From Alphaproteobacteria bacterium (GTDB lineage: Bacteria; Pseudomonadota; Alphaproteobacteria; Micavibrionales; Micavibrionaceae): a DNA stretch of 64,000 bases. Positions 28,343 to 38,795 of this stretch are shown piece after piece (positions within the stretch are counted from its first letter, which is position 1; each line of letters begins with the position of its first letter). The stretch is taken from assembly GCA_016794145.1 (NCBI GenBank), contig JAEUKP010000022.1:86303-150302 (forward strand). Reading direction: 5' to 3'. The translations under genes and the position numbers were made by a program. The notes beneath the pieces were generated by a model. It was not told the DNA's origin. It was given only the letters and a program-made list of their open reading frames with translations, and ran no database searches.

Positions 28343-28435
28343 GCCAATTGTAAAAAATCAAAACTCTTTGAGCCTCCCATCTCTTCATGCTAGGTATAAG
28401 AACACTCATAAACCAACTGTCCAGGAATCCGGAGA

Positions 28436-29449
28436 ATGTCAAAAAACAAAGAGCAAGATCCCAAAAATCACTTAGGCATGGCCTTTGATGTCACACATCT
28501 GTCTTCAGATGTTGCTCGATATACATCAATCCCTGATAAAATGTTTAATGTTCGTACAACGTTCGGGCTTGACACCGACTGGGAAGTTCCAGGATTTAGT
28601 TATGAAATGGGCAACGTCCCAGAGATCGATACATCTTACCAATTTGATCATGATACCACCATGGCATTACTGGCTGGATTTGCATTCAACCGTCGCGTGA
28701 TGATTCAAGGATTCCACGGCACAGGGAAATCATCCCATATTGAACAGGTCGCCGCCCGGCTTCACTGGCCTTGTATCCGGATCAATCTTGATAGCCATGT
28801 GAGCAGGATTGATCTCCTTGGAAAAGATATGATTGTTCTAAAAGAAGGAAAACAAATTACAGAATGGAAAGAAGGTCTTCTTCCATGGGCCCTTCAACAT
28901 CCAGTGGCTCTTGTATTTGATGAATATGACGCAGGGCGACCTGATGTTATGTTTGTGATTCAACGCGTTCTTGAATCCGATGGCCGTTTGACTCTTCTAG
29001 ACCAGAATCAGGTTATTCGTCCCCACCCCGCTTTCCGTCTCTTTGCAACGGCCAATACAATTGGTCTAGGTGATACAACAGGCCTTTATCACGGTACCCA
29101 TCAGCTAAATCAAGGTCAATTGGACAGATGGAATATTGTAACCATTTTGAATTATCTTCATCCTGACGATGAAGTTAGGATTGTAAGAGCAAAAATTGAA
29201 GGCATAGAGCAACATGATATTGAAAACATGGTCAAGATTGCGAATATGACCCGTGAAGGATTTAAAAATGGTGATTTATCAACCTTAATGTCGCCACGCA
29301 CAGTGATTAGCTGGGCTGAGAATTACAAAATATTCAGAGACCGTGAAATGGCTTTCCGGTTAAGTTTTGTCAATAAATGTGATGAATTGGAGCGGCCAAT
29401 TATTGCAGAATACTACCAAAGATGTTTCGGGGTTGAACTGTCTTTTTAG
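28436..29449 (+). CDS. cobS: Cobaltochelatase ATPase subunit CobS
   Basis: 337 residues. A MoxR-type AAA+ ATPase that, with CobT and CobN, inserts cobalt into the corrin ring in aerobic cobalamin synthesis. Typical CobS N-terminus ([13 protein letters not shown]), Walker [14 protein letters not shown], Walker [14 protein letters not shown], and sensor region [20 protein letters not shown]. CobT normally lies next door in alphaproteobacteria, but here the following gene is recJ, convergent with a four-base overlap. GGAGAATG at the start. CobS is also kept in some genomes without corrin synthesis, so its role here is not settled. Confidence 0.92.
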   Translation: MSKNKEQDPKNHLGMAFDVTHLSSDVARYTSIPDKMFNVRTTFGLDTDWEVPGFSYEMGNVPEIDTSYQFDHDTTMALLAGFAFNRRVMIQGFHGTGKSSHIEQVAARLHWPCIRINLDSHVSRIDLLGKDMIVLKEGKQITEWKEGLLPWALQHPVALVFDEYDAGRPDVMFVIQRVLESDGRLTLLDQNQVIRPHPAFRLFATANTIGLGDTTGLYHGTHQLNQGQLDRWNIVTILNYLHPDDEVRIVRAKIEGIEQHDIENMVKIANMTREGFKNGDLSTLMSPRTVISWAENYKIFRDREMAFRLSFVNKCDELERPIIAEYYQRCFGVELSF

Positions 29450-31239
29450 GATTCACAGACATCATCGACCAAGAATTCGACAGAATCGATTCCGTTCCAA
29501 TGATTAATTTTAAACTGTCCAAGCAGATGAAGCAATCGCCCCCCCTTTGATGATAATAGAATATCTCCCAACGGGGTTCCTACTGATCGGAAGGCAACAG
29601 CCTTCATGCGCGCCCCCCCATCTGCATCGGTAATCTGTAAGCGGACATGGTTATCCCCCACGATATCTGCCATTGTAATCCGGATAGATGGCAAAACAAA
29701 ACGTGGCTCTGGATTTTCTTGTCCAAAAGGGCCTACGTTATCTTGCAAAAGTTTTATAAAATCGGGCTTTATACCGCGGATAGATGCAACACCATCCACC
29801 TGTTCTTCGCTGACCAAATCTGCTCCTCCTGCAATTTTTGCGGCTTCTGCTTGGAAGAATTGATCTAGTGCAGGAATCTGATCTGGTCTCACTGTGAATC
29901 CTGCGGCCATCGCATGTCCCCCACCTTTTATCACAAGACCAGCTTCTTTCGCGGCCATAAATAAAGCGGCCATATTAAACCCAGGGACAGATCGACCTGA
30001 CCCTCTCCCCTCCATTTCCCCCGAAATTCCAGGTGCAAATGCAATGCAACATGCTGGTTTTCCGTATTTTTCTTTAATTTGTCCCGCGACAAGACCATTC
30101 AAACCAACATGCCAGCTTTCATCGGCGACCATAATCAATGGTCTGTCGGCCAAGCCTCCTTGTTCAATCATATGATCCGCCTCACGCATCATATCAGCCT
30201 GTATGGTTCGGCGTTTTGCATTACAATCATTTAATAACCATGCAAGATTCTGGGCTTCTTCCGGATCCTCAGACGATAATAGCCTTGCGCCCAAATCGGC
30301 CTGATGAACACGCGAGCCCGCATTAATCCGTGGACCGAGAACAAAGCCCGCATCATCCGGCGTTGGATCCTTTTTGAGTCCCCCAACATCACATAGGGCT
30401 TTTAATCCTACATTTTTCTTTTGAGCCATTTGTTGGAATCCCGCACGCACCAAAAGGCGATTTGGGCCAGTCAAAGGAACCATATCACATACAGTCCCGA
30501 GCCCCACGAGATCCAACCAATTTTTAAGCGGAGCCTCAGATATATTTTTATTTTTATAATATCCACGTTCACGTAGAACAGCATTCATTGCAACGCAAGC
30601 AAGGAACGTAACACCAACCGCTGCCAGCATCCCATAACCACTGGTATCATCCTTGCGTTTGGGATTAATGATCCATACTGCATCGGGAAGATTTTCACCT
30701 TGTTCATGATGATCAAAAACACAGACATCCAATCCTATGTTTCGTGCTTCCGTTAAAACATCGAATGCAGTTGTTCCGCAATCCGACATAAGGATAATAT
30801 CTACACCTTCGGCTTTCAGTTTATGCATTGCTCTTGCATTCGGGCCATACCCCTCTGTCATACGGTCGGGAATATAGAGCGGAATATCAATACCCAAATG
30901 ACGAAAAAACTTTTTAAAAATTGCAGCAGAGGTTGACCCATCCACATCAAAATCACAAAAAGCCCCTATCTTTTTCCCAACCAGAATTTGATCTGCAATC
31001 CACTCTGCGAATCCACGCATATCCTTTAATGTAAAAGGATCGGGAAAATCGCGCCCCATCCGGGGATATAAGAAACTATCAATTTGTTCTGGTGCTACCT
31101 TTCTTGCAACAAGCAATCTGGCAACAATTTCTGGCACAGAAAAATCAGACATCATCCGTTGAATGATCATGTTATCAACTGGCGGGAAAACCCAGCGTGC
31201 GCCAAGAACAGACCGATCAACTTTTAGAACACTCGACAT
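29446..31239 (-). CDS. recJ: Single-stranded-DNA exonuclease RecJ
   Basis: 597 residues, normal length. A 5'-3' ssDNA exonuclease of the DHH family for recombination and mismatch repair. Motif I CDFDVDG (D96, D98, D100), motif II SDCGTTA, motif III FDHHE, and the DHHA1 region with [13 protein letters not shown]. The C-terminal OB part ([18 protein letters not shown]) is present. It lies 12 bases downstream of hom and is likely co-transcribed with it. Confidence 0.95.
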   Translation of the reverse strand: MSSVLKVDRSVLGARWVFPPVDNMIIQRMMSDFSVPEIVARLLVARKVAPEQIDSFLYPRMGRDFPDPFTLKDMRGFAEWIADQILVGKKIGAFCDFDVDGSTSAAIFKKFFRHLGIDIPLYIPDRMTEGYGPNARAMHKLKAEGVDIILMSDCGTTAFDVLTEARNIGLDVCVFDHHEQGENLPDAVWIINPKRKDDTSGYGMLAAVGVTFLACVAMNAVLRERGYYKNKNISEAPLKNWLDLVGLGTVCDMVPLTGPNRLLVRAGFQQMAQKKNVGLKALCDVGGLKKDPTPDDAGFVLGPRINAGSRVHQADLGARLLSSEDPEEAQNLAWLLNDCNAKRRTIQADMMREADHMIEQGGLADRPLIMVADESWHVGLNGLVAGQIKEKYGKPACCIAFAPGISGEMEGRGSGRSVPGFNMAALFMAAKEAGLVIKGGGHAMAAGFTVRPDQIPALDQFFQAEAAKIAGGADLVSEEQVDGVASIRGIKPDFIKLLQDNVGPFGQENPEPRFVLPSIRITMADIVGDNHVRLQITDADGGARMKAVAFRSVGTPLGDILLSSKGGRLLHLLGQFKINHWNGIDSVEFLVDDVCES

Positions 31240-31251
31240 AAATTTTCTTTT

Positions 31252-32517
31252 CTATATTTTTAAAACAGGCATAACCAAAGGATCATCCATAATACAATCA
31301 AGCTCTTTAATCTGTGTAATCGCCTTTAGTATATTATGTCCCTTTGTCTCATGCGTCATCATAATCATGCTAACAGGCTGATCCATAGAACGTCCACGCT
31401 GAATAAAGCTTTCAATCGAAATATTTGAATCACGTAAAATAGGCGAAATCTCGGCAATAACACCAGGACGATCTTTTACAACCAACCGGATATAGAATGC
31501 GCCGTCCCAATCTTCCAGGCTTGCCTTTTGCGTTGACGACAATAACCTTGCAGGCATCCCGAAAGGCAAGATGTTTTTTCCATGTTGTAAATCTATCAGA
31601 TCTGCAACAACAGCAGATGCCGTTGCAAAACCTCCGGCACCACGACCAGCAACAAAGCTTGGCCCGACATAGCTCCCTTCAATCAATATACCGTTCAGCA
31701 CACCATGTGTATTTGCTATGGGGGATGATTTTGGCAATAAGCTTGGCGAAACGAACTGAAGGATAGCACCAGAAGCGTTTTTCCGAGCCTGACCAATTAA
31801 TTTAATATGATACCCTAATTCATCAGCAAGTCTTATATCTTCAATAGATATGGACCGTATCCCCTCAACGAACAAAGACTTGAAATCCGGGACACATCCA
31901 AAAGCAAGCCCGGATAAAATTGATAATTTATGCCCTGTGTCCCCCCCATCAATATCAAGCGATGGGTCAGATTCAGCGTACCCTAATTTCTGGGCATTCG
32001 TGAGGACAGTTTCAAAATTCTCACCGGTTCGCCCCATCTCTGTGAGGATATAATTACACGTTCCATTCATAATACCATAAACAGCACTAATTCCATTGGC
32101 TGCAAGACCTTCACGGATTATTTTAATAATCGGGATACCCCCTGCAACAGCCGCTTCGTACATGAGAGGAACCTGATTATCTTCTGCAAGACAAGCAAGA
32201 TCGAACCCATGGTAAGCAAGCAATGCTTTATTTGCAGTGATAACAGGTTTTCTGCGTTGAAGCGCCTCCCTGATCAGAGAGAGCGCAGGATTTCCATCGC
32301 CGCCCATTAATTCAATAACAACATCAACATCGGGAGATAGAGCAAGTTGAACCGGATCATTAACCCATCTCACCCCCTCCAGATTAAGACCACGGTCTTT
32401 TTCTTGATCTCTTGCTGATACAGCTATTATTTTGAACTGGGGATGATCTGCAAGGATCTCGAACACTGCGGATCCAACAGTCCCCAACCCTGCAATTCCA
32501 ATACGCATTACACTCAT
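31252..32517 (-). CDS. hom: Homoserine dehydrogenase
   Basis: 421 residues. It reduces aspartate semialdehyde to homoserine for threonine and methionine synthesis. NAD(P)-binding GLGTVGSAV near the N-terminus, the catalytic region GGIPIIKIIREGLAAN with NGTCNYILTEM, DPSLDIDGGD with the active-site Lys downstream (GHKLSILSGLAFG), and a C-terminal ACT domain (VKDRPGVIAEISPIL) for feedback control. It overlaps the upstream lipoprotein gene by four bases and is followed by recJ. Confidence 0.95.
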   Translation of the reverse strand: MSVMRIGIAGLGTVGSAVFEILADHPQFKIIAVSARDQEKDRGLNLEGVRWVNDPVQLALSPDVDVVIELMGGDGNPALSLIREALQRRKPVITANKALLAYHGFDLACLAEDNQVPLMYEAAVAGGIPIIKIIREGLAANGISAVYGIMNGTCNYILTEMGRTGENFETVLTNAQKLGYAESDPSLDIDGGDTGHKLSILSGLAFGCVPDFKSLFVEGIRSISIEDIRLADELGYHIKLIGQARKNASGAILQFVSPSLLPKSSPIANTHGVLNGILIEGSYVGPSFVAGRGAGGFATASAVVADLIDLQHGKNILPFGMPARLLSSTQKASLEDWDGAFYIRLVVKDRPGVIAEISPILRDSNISIESFIQRGRSMDQPVSMIMMTHETKGHNILKAITQIKELDCIMDDPLVMPVLKI

Positions 32518-32918
32518 GGCGGCAACTGATCGTCGTGGGCAGCCGATGGCAGAGGTGGATCTGCAATTTCTTTAGCCTCTGGCTGAGCCGTACTGTAGAG
32601 AGAAAAAACCGTTACATTCGAATCCTGAACCAGTAAAGACGGATGAATTGGGAAAGACGATGATACATCTGTCTCTTTAGGAAGCGGCGACGAATCTGCC
32701 TGGGGGGCGAACATCGTCAATGCCGGATCAAAAACATCAACAGAATTGTTCGACAAACTGCGCCCAAGCTCAAACAGGCTATATTCCTTATGCGCAACAA
32801 CAGGTGCGGGGTAATAGGTAACGACCTCACCACTTGGTTGTTTCCCAGGTTGGAATTGCGCGCAAGACCCTAGAATTAGGGATGATGATAGAATGAATAC
32901 AAATACAGATTTTTTCAT
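32514..32918 (-). CDS. Small lipoprotein of unknown function
   Basis: 134 residues. Start at 32918 gives MKKSVFVFILSSSLILGSC, a clear lipoprotein signal with lipobox LGSC, so the mature protein is lipidated at Cys19. The remainder is Pro/Ser-rich and probably unfolded. It overlaps hom by four bases, yet shares no evident function with it. An open frame extends upstream to 32993 but lacks a sensible N-terminus. Confidence 0.7.
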   Translation of the reverse strand: MKKSVFVFILSSSLILGSCAQFQPGKQPSGEVVTYYPAPVVAHKEYSLFELGRSLSNNSVDVFDPALTMFAPQADSSPLPKETDVSSSFPIHPSLLVQDSNVTVFSLYSTAQPEAKEIADPPLPSAAHDDQLPP

Positions 32919-33067
32919 GTGTCTGGTTCCAAAGTTATTTTGCCTATGGTGGATCAAATAGACGACAAGAACAAGCCTTAAACATAAGAACAATCATAAT
33001 TTTCCTTTGATTTTCGATCTGCATTAAGGCAAATTCAGGAACACAACTCAAAAATAATGGTTTTTTT

Positions 33068-34903
33068 ATGTCCAAACCCACTCGCCCTAAAAACCCAGAC
33101 CAGAATCAAGATCCTGTAATAAACAAATCATTTGACCCTGTTTCCTATAGCCGTCAAATTGCAGATATTCTTGAAAGGGCGAAACCAATTCTTGCGCGAT
33201 ACACGCAAAAACATGATGGAGATGAAATAACTCCCCACAGTTTTTCAACAAGCCAATTCCAGAATATGATTTTTGATTACTGGAACGCAGCCCTTCAAAA
33301 TCCGCAAAAATTAATTGATGTAAACCTTGAATATTTGCAAAATATGACCCTCCTTTGGCAAGAAACAACACGGAAATTTCTTGGGGAAGAAAGCCATACA
33401 ATCGTGAATGCTGAAAAAAGTGATCGCCGTTTTCGCGATCCACTCTGGCAAGACAGTTTTGCATTCGACTTTATCCGCCAGTCTTATCTTTTAACGTCTG
33501 GTTGGCTTCAGAAATCTGTACGGAATGTTGATGGGCTAAGTCAAAAAGAAAAAGATAAAATGGACTTCTATACACGCCAATTCGTCGATGCTCTGGCCCC
33601 CTCTAATTTTGCAATCACAAATCCTGAAGTAATTCGGGCCACGATGGATTCACAGGGGCAGAATCTGATCAAAGGATTAACAAACCTCGTCGATGATTTG
33701 GAACGCGGTGGTGGGGATCTAGAGATCAGCAAGACACAATATCAATTATTTGAAGTTGGAAAAAACCTTGCGGTCACCCCCGGATCAGTCGTTTTTGAAA
33801 ACGAACTGATGCAACTGATCCAGTATACGCCCTCTACGAAACAAGTCTATAAAACACCTCTACTGATCGTGCCTCCATGGATTAATAAATATTATATCCT
33901 GGATATGCGGCCTGATAACTCCTATATCAAATGGGCAGTTGACCAGGGTCATACCGTTTTTTGTATTTCCTGGGTCAATCCTGACAGGAAACTTGCCAAG
34001 AAAGGATTCGGCAGTTATGTCGAGGAAGGTCTTCTTGCCGCGCTTTCTGCGATTGAACTCGCAACGGGTGAAAAATCTACAAATGTTGTAGGATATTGCA
34101 TCGGGGGCACACTTCTTGCGACTGCCCTTGCTTATATGACCGCCAAGAAACTTGATAAAAAGATTTCTTCTGCGACTTTTTTAACAACCCTTATCGATTT
34201 CCGGCAAGCGGGTGATTTGTCAATCTTTGTCGATGATGAACAACTTCAATTGATTGATGAAAAAATGGAGAAAACAGGAGTGCTAGAAGGGAGTGACCTC
34301 CGTCATACATTTTCTCTCCTTCGTGCAAATGATTTAATCTGGTCTTTCGTTGTCAATAACTACATGCTGGGAAAAGAGCCATTCCCATTCGACCTTCTTT
34401 ACTGGAATGATGACTCAACAAATATGCCGGCAGAAATGCATAGTTTTTATCTGCGCAATATGTATCGTGATAATAAGCTCTGTCGTCCCAATGGAATTAC
34501 CATCAATGAAACACCGATTGATGTCAGAAAAATAAAGGTCCCAAGCTACTTTATATCGACCAAAGAAGATCATATTGCACCATGGGCATCTACCTACGAA
34601 GGCATGCACTTGTTGGGCGGAGATAAAACATTTGTTTTATCTGCATCGGGCCATGTAGCAGGGGTCGTAAACCCACCTGCCGCACACAAATACCATTATT
34701 GGGTTAATCCGGATACAGATGACAGGCAACATGCTGAAGATTGGCTCGCGCAGGCAAAACAATGCGATGGATCATGGTGGGTCCATTGGGCAAAATGGGT
34801 AGAAGGGACAAGTGGCCCCAGAATCCCTGCGCGCAAAATTGGATCAGGAAAACTTAAAATCATCGAACCTGCACCAGGTCGATATGTGAAGAAAAAGATA
34901 TAA
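33068..34903 (+). CDS. phaC: Class I polyhydroxyalkanoate synthase
   Basis: 611 residues, class I length. It polymerises hydroxyacyl-CoA into storage polyester granules. The lipase-like box GYCIGG carries nucleophile C344. The catalytic Asp is D501 (TKEDHIAPW) and His H529 (SGHVAGVVNPP). The N-terminal domain (FNAALQNPQ-like FDYWNAALQNPQ, LSQKEKDKMDFYTRQFVDALAPSNF) is the PhaC N-terminal family. No phaA, phaB or phasin gene is adjacent. It is convergent with the ABC1 kinase gene, with only 23 bases between. Confidence 0.95.
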   Translation: MSKPTRPKNPDQNQDPVINKSFDPVSYSRQIADILERAKPILARYTQKHDGDEITPHSFSTSQFQNMIFDYWNAALQNPQKLIDVNLEYLQNMTLLWQETTRKFLGEESHTIVNAEKSDRRFRDPLWQDSFAFDFIRQSYLLTSGWLQKSVRNVDGLSQKEKDKMDFYTRQFVDALAPSNFAITNPEVIRATMDSQGQNLIKGLTNLVDDLERGGGDLEISKTQYQLFEVGKNLAVTPGSVVFENELMQLIQYTPSTKQVYKTPLLIVPPWINKYYILDMRPDNSYIKWAVDQGHTVFCISWVNPDRKLAKKGFGSYVEEGLLAALSAIELATGEKSTNVVGYCIGGTLLATALAYMTAKKLDKKISSATFLTTLIDFRQAGDLSIFVDDEQLQLIDEKMEKTGVLEGSDLRHTFSLLRANDLIWSFVVNNYMLGKEPFPFDLLYWNDDSTNMPAEMHSFYLRNMYRDNKLCRPNGITINETPIDVRKIKVPSYFISTKEDHIAPWASTYEGMHLLGGDKTFVLSASGHVAGVVNPPAAHKYHYWVNPDTDDRQHAEDWLAQAKQCDGSWWVHWAKWVEGTSGPRIPARKIGSGKLKIIEPAPGRYVKKKI

Positions 34904-34926
34904 TAAACCTGACTTTTTACAAAAAA

Positions 34927-36288
34927 TTAAGTCTCAGCAACAAAAGACAAAGCCTTCTTCTGTCTTTCTTTTAGCTGCTGTAAATCAAAATCAGAAATCA
35001 TGTCTTCAAACAAACGATGCCAATTAATTTCAGCCTGTAAATGGATAAAAACAGATCCCAGGCCCAATGCAGCCCTGTCCATAAAGACAAATTCACGTGG
35101 AACGATAATACCACCGCCAACTTGCTTTAATCGATCATGAACTTTTTTTGCCGTTTCACGACCATACACTCCCTGATTCGTCTGACCGATCACTCGTTTC
35201 TTATCATCCAGCAATGGGTCATATAAAAAACGAGCCCAGATCAACAAAGTTTCGATTTGATCTTTATTTAGATTTTTAAATCCCCATGTTTCAAATGCAT
35301 GCACAGCAAGCTTCCCATCATCATCACGGATCGCCCTGTAAAGATTAATGACACCTTCGACGAATTCTCCTTGAAAAATACGAACACACCCAAAATCAAG
35401 CAGATTGATCCCCAGATCTTTACGAACAGAATAATTCCCCATATGGGGATCCCCATGAATAATCCCATAAAAGTAAAGCGGAACATACCACGCGCGGAAC
35501 ATGTTCATCGCTATCGTATTTCGATCTGTGACTTTTGCATCTTTAAAAAGCATTATTTTCTGACCATTCATCCATGTCGATGTCAAAAGACGCGGTGTCG
35601 AAAGATCTGGGACGACTGATGGAACACTGACTCCTGGTTCATTTCTTAAAATTTCTTCATATAACGAAGTTCGTTTGGCTTCTAACCCATAATCCAATTC
35701 TTCGTACAACCTGTCTTTTAATTCGTCATGAATATTTTTGGTGACAATTGATGAATCAAATGATTCATACAAAGAAAACATCATTTTAAGCTGTGCCAGA
35801 TCTGCAGATATTGCAGACACCATATCAGGATATTGCAATTTACAAGCAACCTCTCTGCCATCTTTTAAGGTTGCCCGATGGACTTGCCCAAGACTCGCGG
35901 CAGCCGCAGCTTCATGGCTGAATGATTGAAATCGGCTTTCCCAATCTGCCCCCAGTTCTGCGCGCATACGACGCCGAACAAAGGACCATCCCATTGGTGG
36001 AGCATTCGATTGTAATTGTTGGAAAGCTTCTGCATATTCGGTAGGCAAGGCTTCCGGAATTGTTGCAAGAATCTGTCCAACTTTCATTAAAGGCCCTTTT
36101 AACTGGCCCAGTCGCATCAGCAAATCAGCAGCATGTTTCTCACGATCAATTTTGGCGCCAAAAACTTTTTCACCAGCCAGTTTCGTTGCAAGACCTGCCA
36201 TAGCCGTCGAAACCTGCCCATAGCGCTTAACACGTTGCGTCAGTTTTCCTTTATTAGCTGTTTTATTTTCTTTTGTATCTTTGACCAT
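34927..36288 (-). CDS. ABC1/ADCK-type atypical kinase (COQ8/UbiB-like)
   Basis: 453 residues. These unusual kinases/ATPases support ubiquinone synthesis or lipid handling. KxGQ motif LMKVGQ at 68-72, Ala-rich loop AAAAASLGQVHRATL with Lys in EVACKLQYP, ELDYGLEAKR, catalytic loop HGDPHMGNYS and LLDFGCVR (DFG). It lacks C-terminal membrane helices typical of E. coli UbiB and is closer in length to COQ8/ADCK. It is divergent from a COQ9 gene, which supports a ubiquinone role. Confidence 0.88.
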   Translation of the reverse strand: MVKDTKENKTANKGKLTQRVKRYGQVSTAMAGLATKLAGEKVFGAKIDREKHAADLLMRLGQLKGPLMKVGQILATIPEALPTEYAEAFQQLQSNAPPMGWSFVRRRMRAELGADWESRFQSFSHEAAAAASLGQVHRATLKDGREVACKLQYPDMVSAISADLAQLKMMFSLYESFDSSIVTKNIHDELKDRLYEELDYGLEAKRTSLYEEILRNEPGVSVPSVVPDLSTPRLLTSTWMNGQKIMLFKDAKVTDRNTIAMNMFRAWYVPLYFYGIIHGDPHMGNYSVRKDLGINLLDFGCVRIFQGEFVEGVINLYRAIRDDDGKLAVHAFETWGFKNLNKDQIETLLIWARFLYDPLLDDKKRVIGQTNQGVYGRETAKKVHDRLKQVGGGIIVPREFVFMDRAALGLGSVFIHLQAEINWHRLFEDMISDFDLQQLKERQKKALSFVAET

Positions 36289-36376
36289 TTTTGCTCCCGT
36301 GCAGTGCAGTATAACGATTTCTTTTCAAAACCTAAGCTTTTTTGATACTGTTTTTCTTTAACTTGAAGGAGATTCG

Positions 36377-37003
36377 ATGAAAGACCCTGTTTCAACGCTG
36401 CGTGACCAAATTTTGTTGGCAACACTTCCTCTCGTTGAGGAAAGAGGATGGACATGGGACCTTGTTCAAAAAGCGGCGGCAGAGTGTAAAGCCCAAGACG
36501 AGGTAAAAGATGGGCTTTTTCCAAACGGGCTTGTTGATGTTGTTGCTCATTTTTCAGATTACACCGATCGCAAGATGATTGAGAAATTATCAAAACTGTC
36601 GACCAAGACTCTTCGAAGCAAAGATAAAATCCGGCTGGCGGTTCTCACCCGCAACAAGGTTCTGGAAAATCAAAAAAACCTGGTCAAAACTTCTATGGCT
36701 TTCTGGGCGATGCCTTCACACTTAATTCAAGGGCAAAGAGTTTTATGGCGCACATCAGACCGCATCTGGACATGGGCTGGCGATACTTCAACTGATTACA
36801 ATCGTCAAACAAAGCGCGCGCTCTTGTCTTCGATTCTGATGGGAACATATATGGTCTGGATTGGCGATGAATCTGAAGAGAATCTGATAACACAAGCCTT
36901 TTTGGATAGACGGCTGGAAAATGTAATGGAATTTGGGCATACAATTGGTACAATCAAAAAAATAGTACCGAATCTCTTTAGACAGGCAACCCAAAGAAAA
37001 TGA
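36377..37003 (+). CDS. COQ9-family protein
   Basis: 208 residues with the COQ9 pattern: a TetR-like N-terminal helical part (RDQILLATLPLVEERGWTWDLVQKAA), then VAHFSDYTDRKM and the C-terminal lipid-binding helices (WRTSDRIWTWAGDTSTDYNRQTKRALLSSIL). COQ9 presents ubiquinone precursors to COQ7 in mitochondria and alphaproteobacteria. GAAGGAG lies before the start. It is divergent from the COQ8-like kinase and overlaps the next gene by four bases. Confidence 0.9.
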   Translation: MKDPVSTLRDQILLATLPLVEERGWTWDLVQKAAAECKAQDEVKDGLFPNGLVDVVAHFSDYTDRKMIEKLSKLSTKTLRSKDKIRLAVLTRNKVLENQKNLVKTSMAFWAMPSHLIQGQRVLWRTSDRIWTWAGDTSTDYNRQTKRALLSSILMGTYMVWIGDESEENLITQAFLDRRLENVMEFGHTIGTIKKIVPNLFRQATQRK

Positions 37004-37713
37004 AAAGAAGAACAAGACTATCAGTTATTGCAGCCCTTGCAGTCACTGTTTTTCTGCCCCCGTTCCCGGCTTACTCTGGAAGTTTTTTTGATCGATTTTT
37101 TGGTCAAAACGAAGATCCCGCCACACCGCCTCCTCCAGAAGTTACTTTGCAAGCTCCGTTTCCAACAACCCAACCCCAACAATCAACAGAGGGTCAAAGC
37201 AAGTTGATGGATATTTACGGGGAATCGGATTCGGTATCTGCAGACCCCAATGATTTATCAAAACCACACCGCAACGAAAAACAAGTCATTCAATGGGCGA
37301 CAGACATCGTTTCACAAGCGATGACCATTAATCCCCGGACATATAATAGTGATTTCCAAAAAATATCTGACTTTTTTACACCTTATGCTCTACAGGAATA
37401 TCAAGAATATTTGAAAAAAATGGACATGATGAATGTTCTCTCTTCTAATTCATTCAAACTCCAATCCATATCGGATGAAGAGGGAAGTGTTATCAAGGCC
37501 GGCCCAATCGGAGACACGTATCATTGGCTGCTCCAGATTCCGGTCATGTCCTCCTTCTATAAAGATGATCTGGAAAAAGTTGATAAATCGAGCGCCCCTC
37601 AAAGCCAGAATCTAATTGTGCAAGTTCAGGTTGGCCGCATTAGGCCAAAACAAAGCGAAGATATTGGGCTTGTTGTTGAACGTTGGCTTGTTTCGTCTTA
37701 TCCAAAGAGATAG
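37000..37713 (+). CDS. DotI/IcmL-like periplasmic protein
   Basis: 237 residues. A signal peptide (about 1-27, LSVIAALAVTVFLPPFPAYS) is followed by a Pro-rich linker and a domain resembling DotI/IcmL/TraM of type IVB secretion systems: VIQWATDIVSQAMTINPRTY, FFTPYALQEYQEYL, and a final beta part (NLIVQVQVGRIRP, DIGLVVERWLVS). Classic DotI has an N-terminal membrane anchor; here a cleavable signal seems present. No other dot/icm gene is in the window. It overlaps COQ9 by four bases and ends in a terminator. The family match is by pattern only. Confidence 0.6.
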   Translation: MKRRTRLSVIAALAVTVFLPPFPAYSGSFFDRFFGQNEDPATPPPPEVTLQAPFPTTQPQQSTEGQSKLMDIYGESDSVSADPNDLSKPHRNEKQVIQWATDIVSQAMTINPRTYNSDFQKISDFFTPYALQEYQEYLKKMDMMNVLSSNSFKLQSISDEEGSVIKAGPIGDTYHWLLQIPVMSSFYKDDLEKVDKSSAPQSQNLIVQVQVGRIRPKQSEDIGLVVERWLVSSYPKR

Positions 37714-37729
37714 GAAAAATTAATCTCTT

Positions 37730-37772
37730 GCACACCCCTTTTCCATTCGTTAGGGTGTGCCATTATTTTTTT
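37730..37772 (+). terminator. Terminator after the DotI-like gene
   Basis: GCACACCC (37730-37737) pairs with GGGTGTGC (37753-37760), followed by a run of seven T ending at 37772. It closes the COQ9/DotI-like operon before gapR. Confidence 0.8.
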
Positions 37773-37787
37773 AAGGATCCGGAGTAA

Positions 37788-38066
37788 ATGATGCCTTCTG
37801 CTGTAGAAAAAGATGATGAAACCATTGATGTTGGTGGTGTTGCTGGAAAACGTCTCAAAAGTTTTCTGGATCGTGTTGAGCGTCTTGAGGAAGAAAAAAA
37901 AGGCATCGCTGACGATATTAAAGATATTTATGCAGAAGCCAAAGGTGTTGGTTTTGATGTCAAGACTATGCGTAAAATTCTGAAGTTGCGTAAAATGGAA
38001 GTTGAAAAACGACGCGAAGAAGAAGAACTTCTTGAGTTGTATAAGGCTGCAATCGGGCTTGAGTAA
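37788..38066 (+). CDS. gapR: Nucleoid-associated protein GapR (DUF2312)
   Basis: 92 residues, normal length. GapR binds overtwisted AT-rich DNA ahead of polymerases and helps topoisomerases in alphaproteobacteria. The sequence VAGKRLKSFLDRVERLEEEKKGI with DIYAEAKGVGFDVKTMRKIL is the family hallmark, with a long coiled-coil N-terminal helix. GGAG lies seven bases before the ATG. It stands alone after a terminator. Confidence 0.95.
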   Translation: MMPSAVEKDDETIDVGGVAGKRLKSFLDRVERLEEEKKGIADDIKDIYAEAKGVGFDVKTMRKILKLRKMEVEKRREEEELLELYKAAIGLE

Positions 38067-38157
38067 ATTTCTCGACTAAAGTCCCTTACCCTCCGGAGTT
38101 AACCAGTTTTTCATATATTTACAGTATGTATTGTATAGAAACTAGGTATAACAAAAA

Positions 38158-38670
38158 ATGTCACAGAACGTCTTACACAACGTCTTACAGGGCGCTTCAC
38201 TGTCTGATTTGATGAATGCGATGATTTCTCGCCTGGAGTACTCACACCCAGAAGAGATGTTATCTGTTCCTGTATCAAAACAATGGGACATGATCCATAT
38301 ATACGTATCTGTCGACCCTGTTTTAGCAACACTCTATAAACAATACTGCGAAGCTAAAGAAAATCTTGGGAAATTACTTCTAACCAAGGATGTTCAGGAC
38401 CCTATGACAGAGATTGCATGGGATATGCACGATAGCCTACGCTCTGCAATTGAGACCCGTCTTTTAGAACTGAAAGAAGATAGGATTATTTCGGCACGGG
38501 TTGCGGCGATAAAAGCAACAAAATTTGCACCACGATCACCTATCAGACCCGTTCGCAAACAATCACCCTCTTTAAACGAAATGATGACTTTTATGCTATG
38601 GGCCGGCATGATGATGAAGGAAAATCCTACCCAGTACGATATACGGCGCGATTTTAGTCGAGCGTCTTAG
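38158..38670 (+). CDS. Unrecognised 170-residue protein
   Basis: No family recognised. Helical and soluble, with a basic segment in the C-terminal third (RSPIRPVRKQ) and a Met-rich stretch (MMTFMLWAGMMM). The sequence QNVLHNVLQGASLSDLMNAM at the N-terminus looks amphipathic. It sits alone between gapR and a hydrolase gene, with AT-rich DNA upstream. Confidence 0.55.
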   Translation: MSQNVLHNVLQGASLSDLMNAMISRLEYSHPEEMLSVPVSKQWDMIHIYVSVDPVLATLYKQYCEAKENLGKLLLTKDVQDPMTEIAWDMHDSLRSAIETRLLELKEDRIISARVAAIKATKFAPRSPIRPVRKQSPSLNEMMTFMLWAGMMMKENPTQYDIRRDFSRAS

Positions 38671-38795
38671 GGTAATTCCCCCCATAGCTTGGGTCACATA
38701 AAATCGCGCATATACAGGGTTGACAACATAAAACATAAAACTAGTTGTAGGGTTTCATATTCTGAATTTACCATTCTAGCGAAAGACCCTACAAA

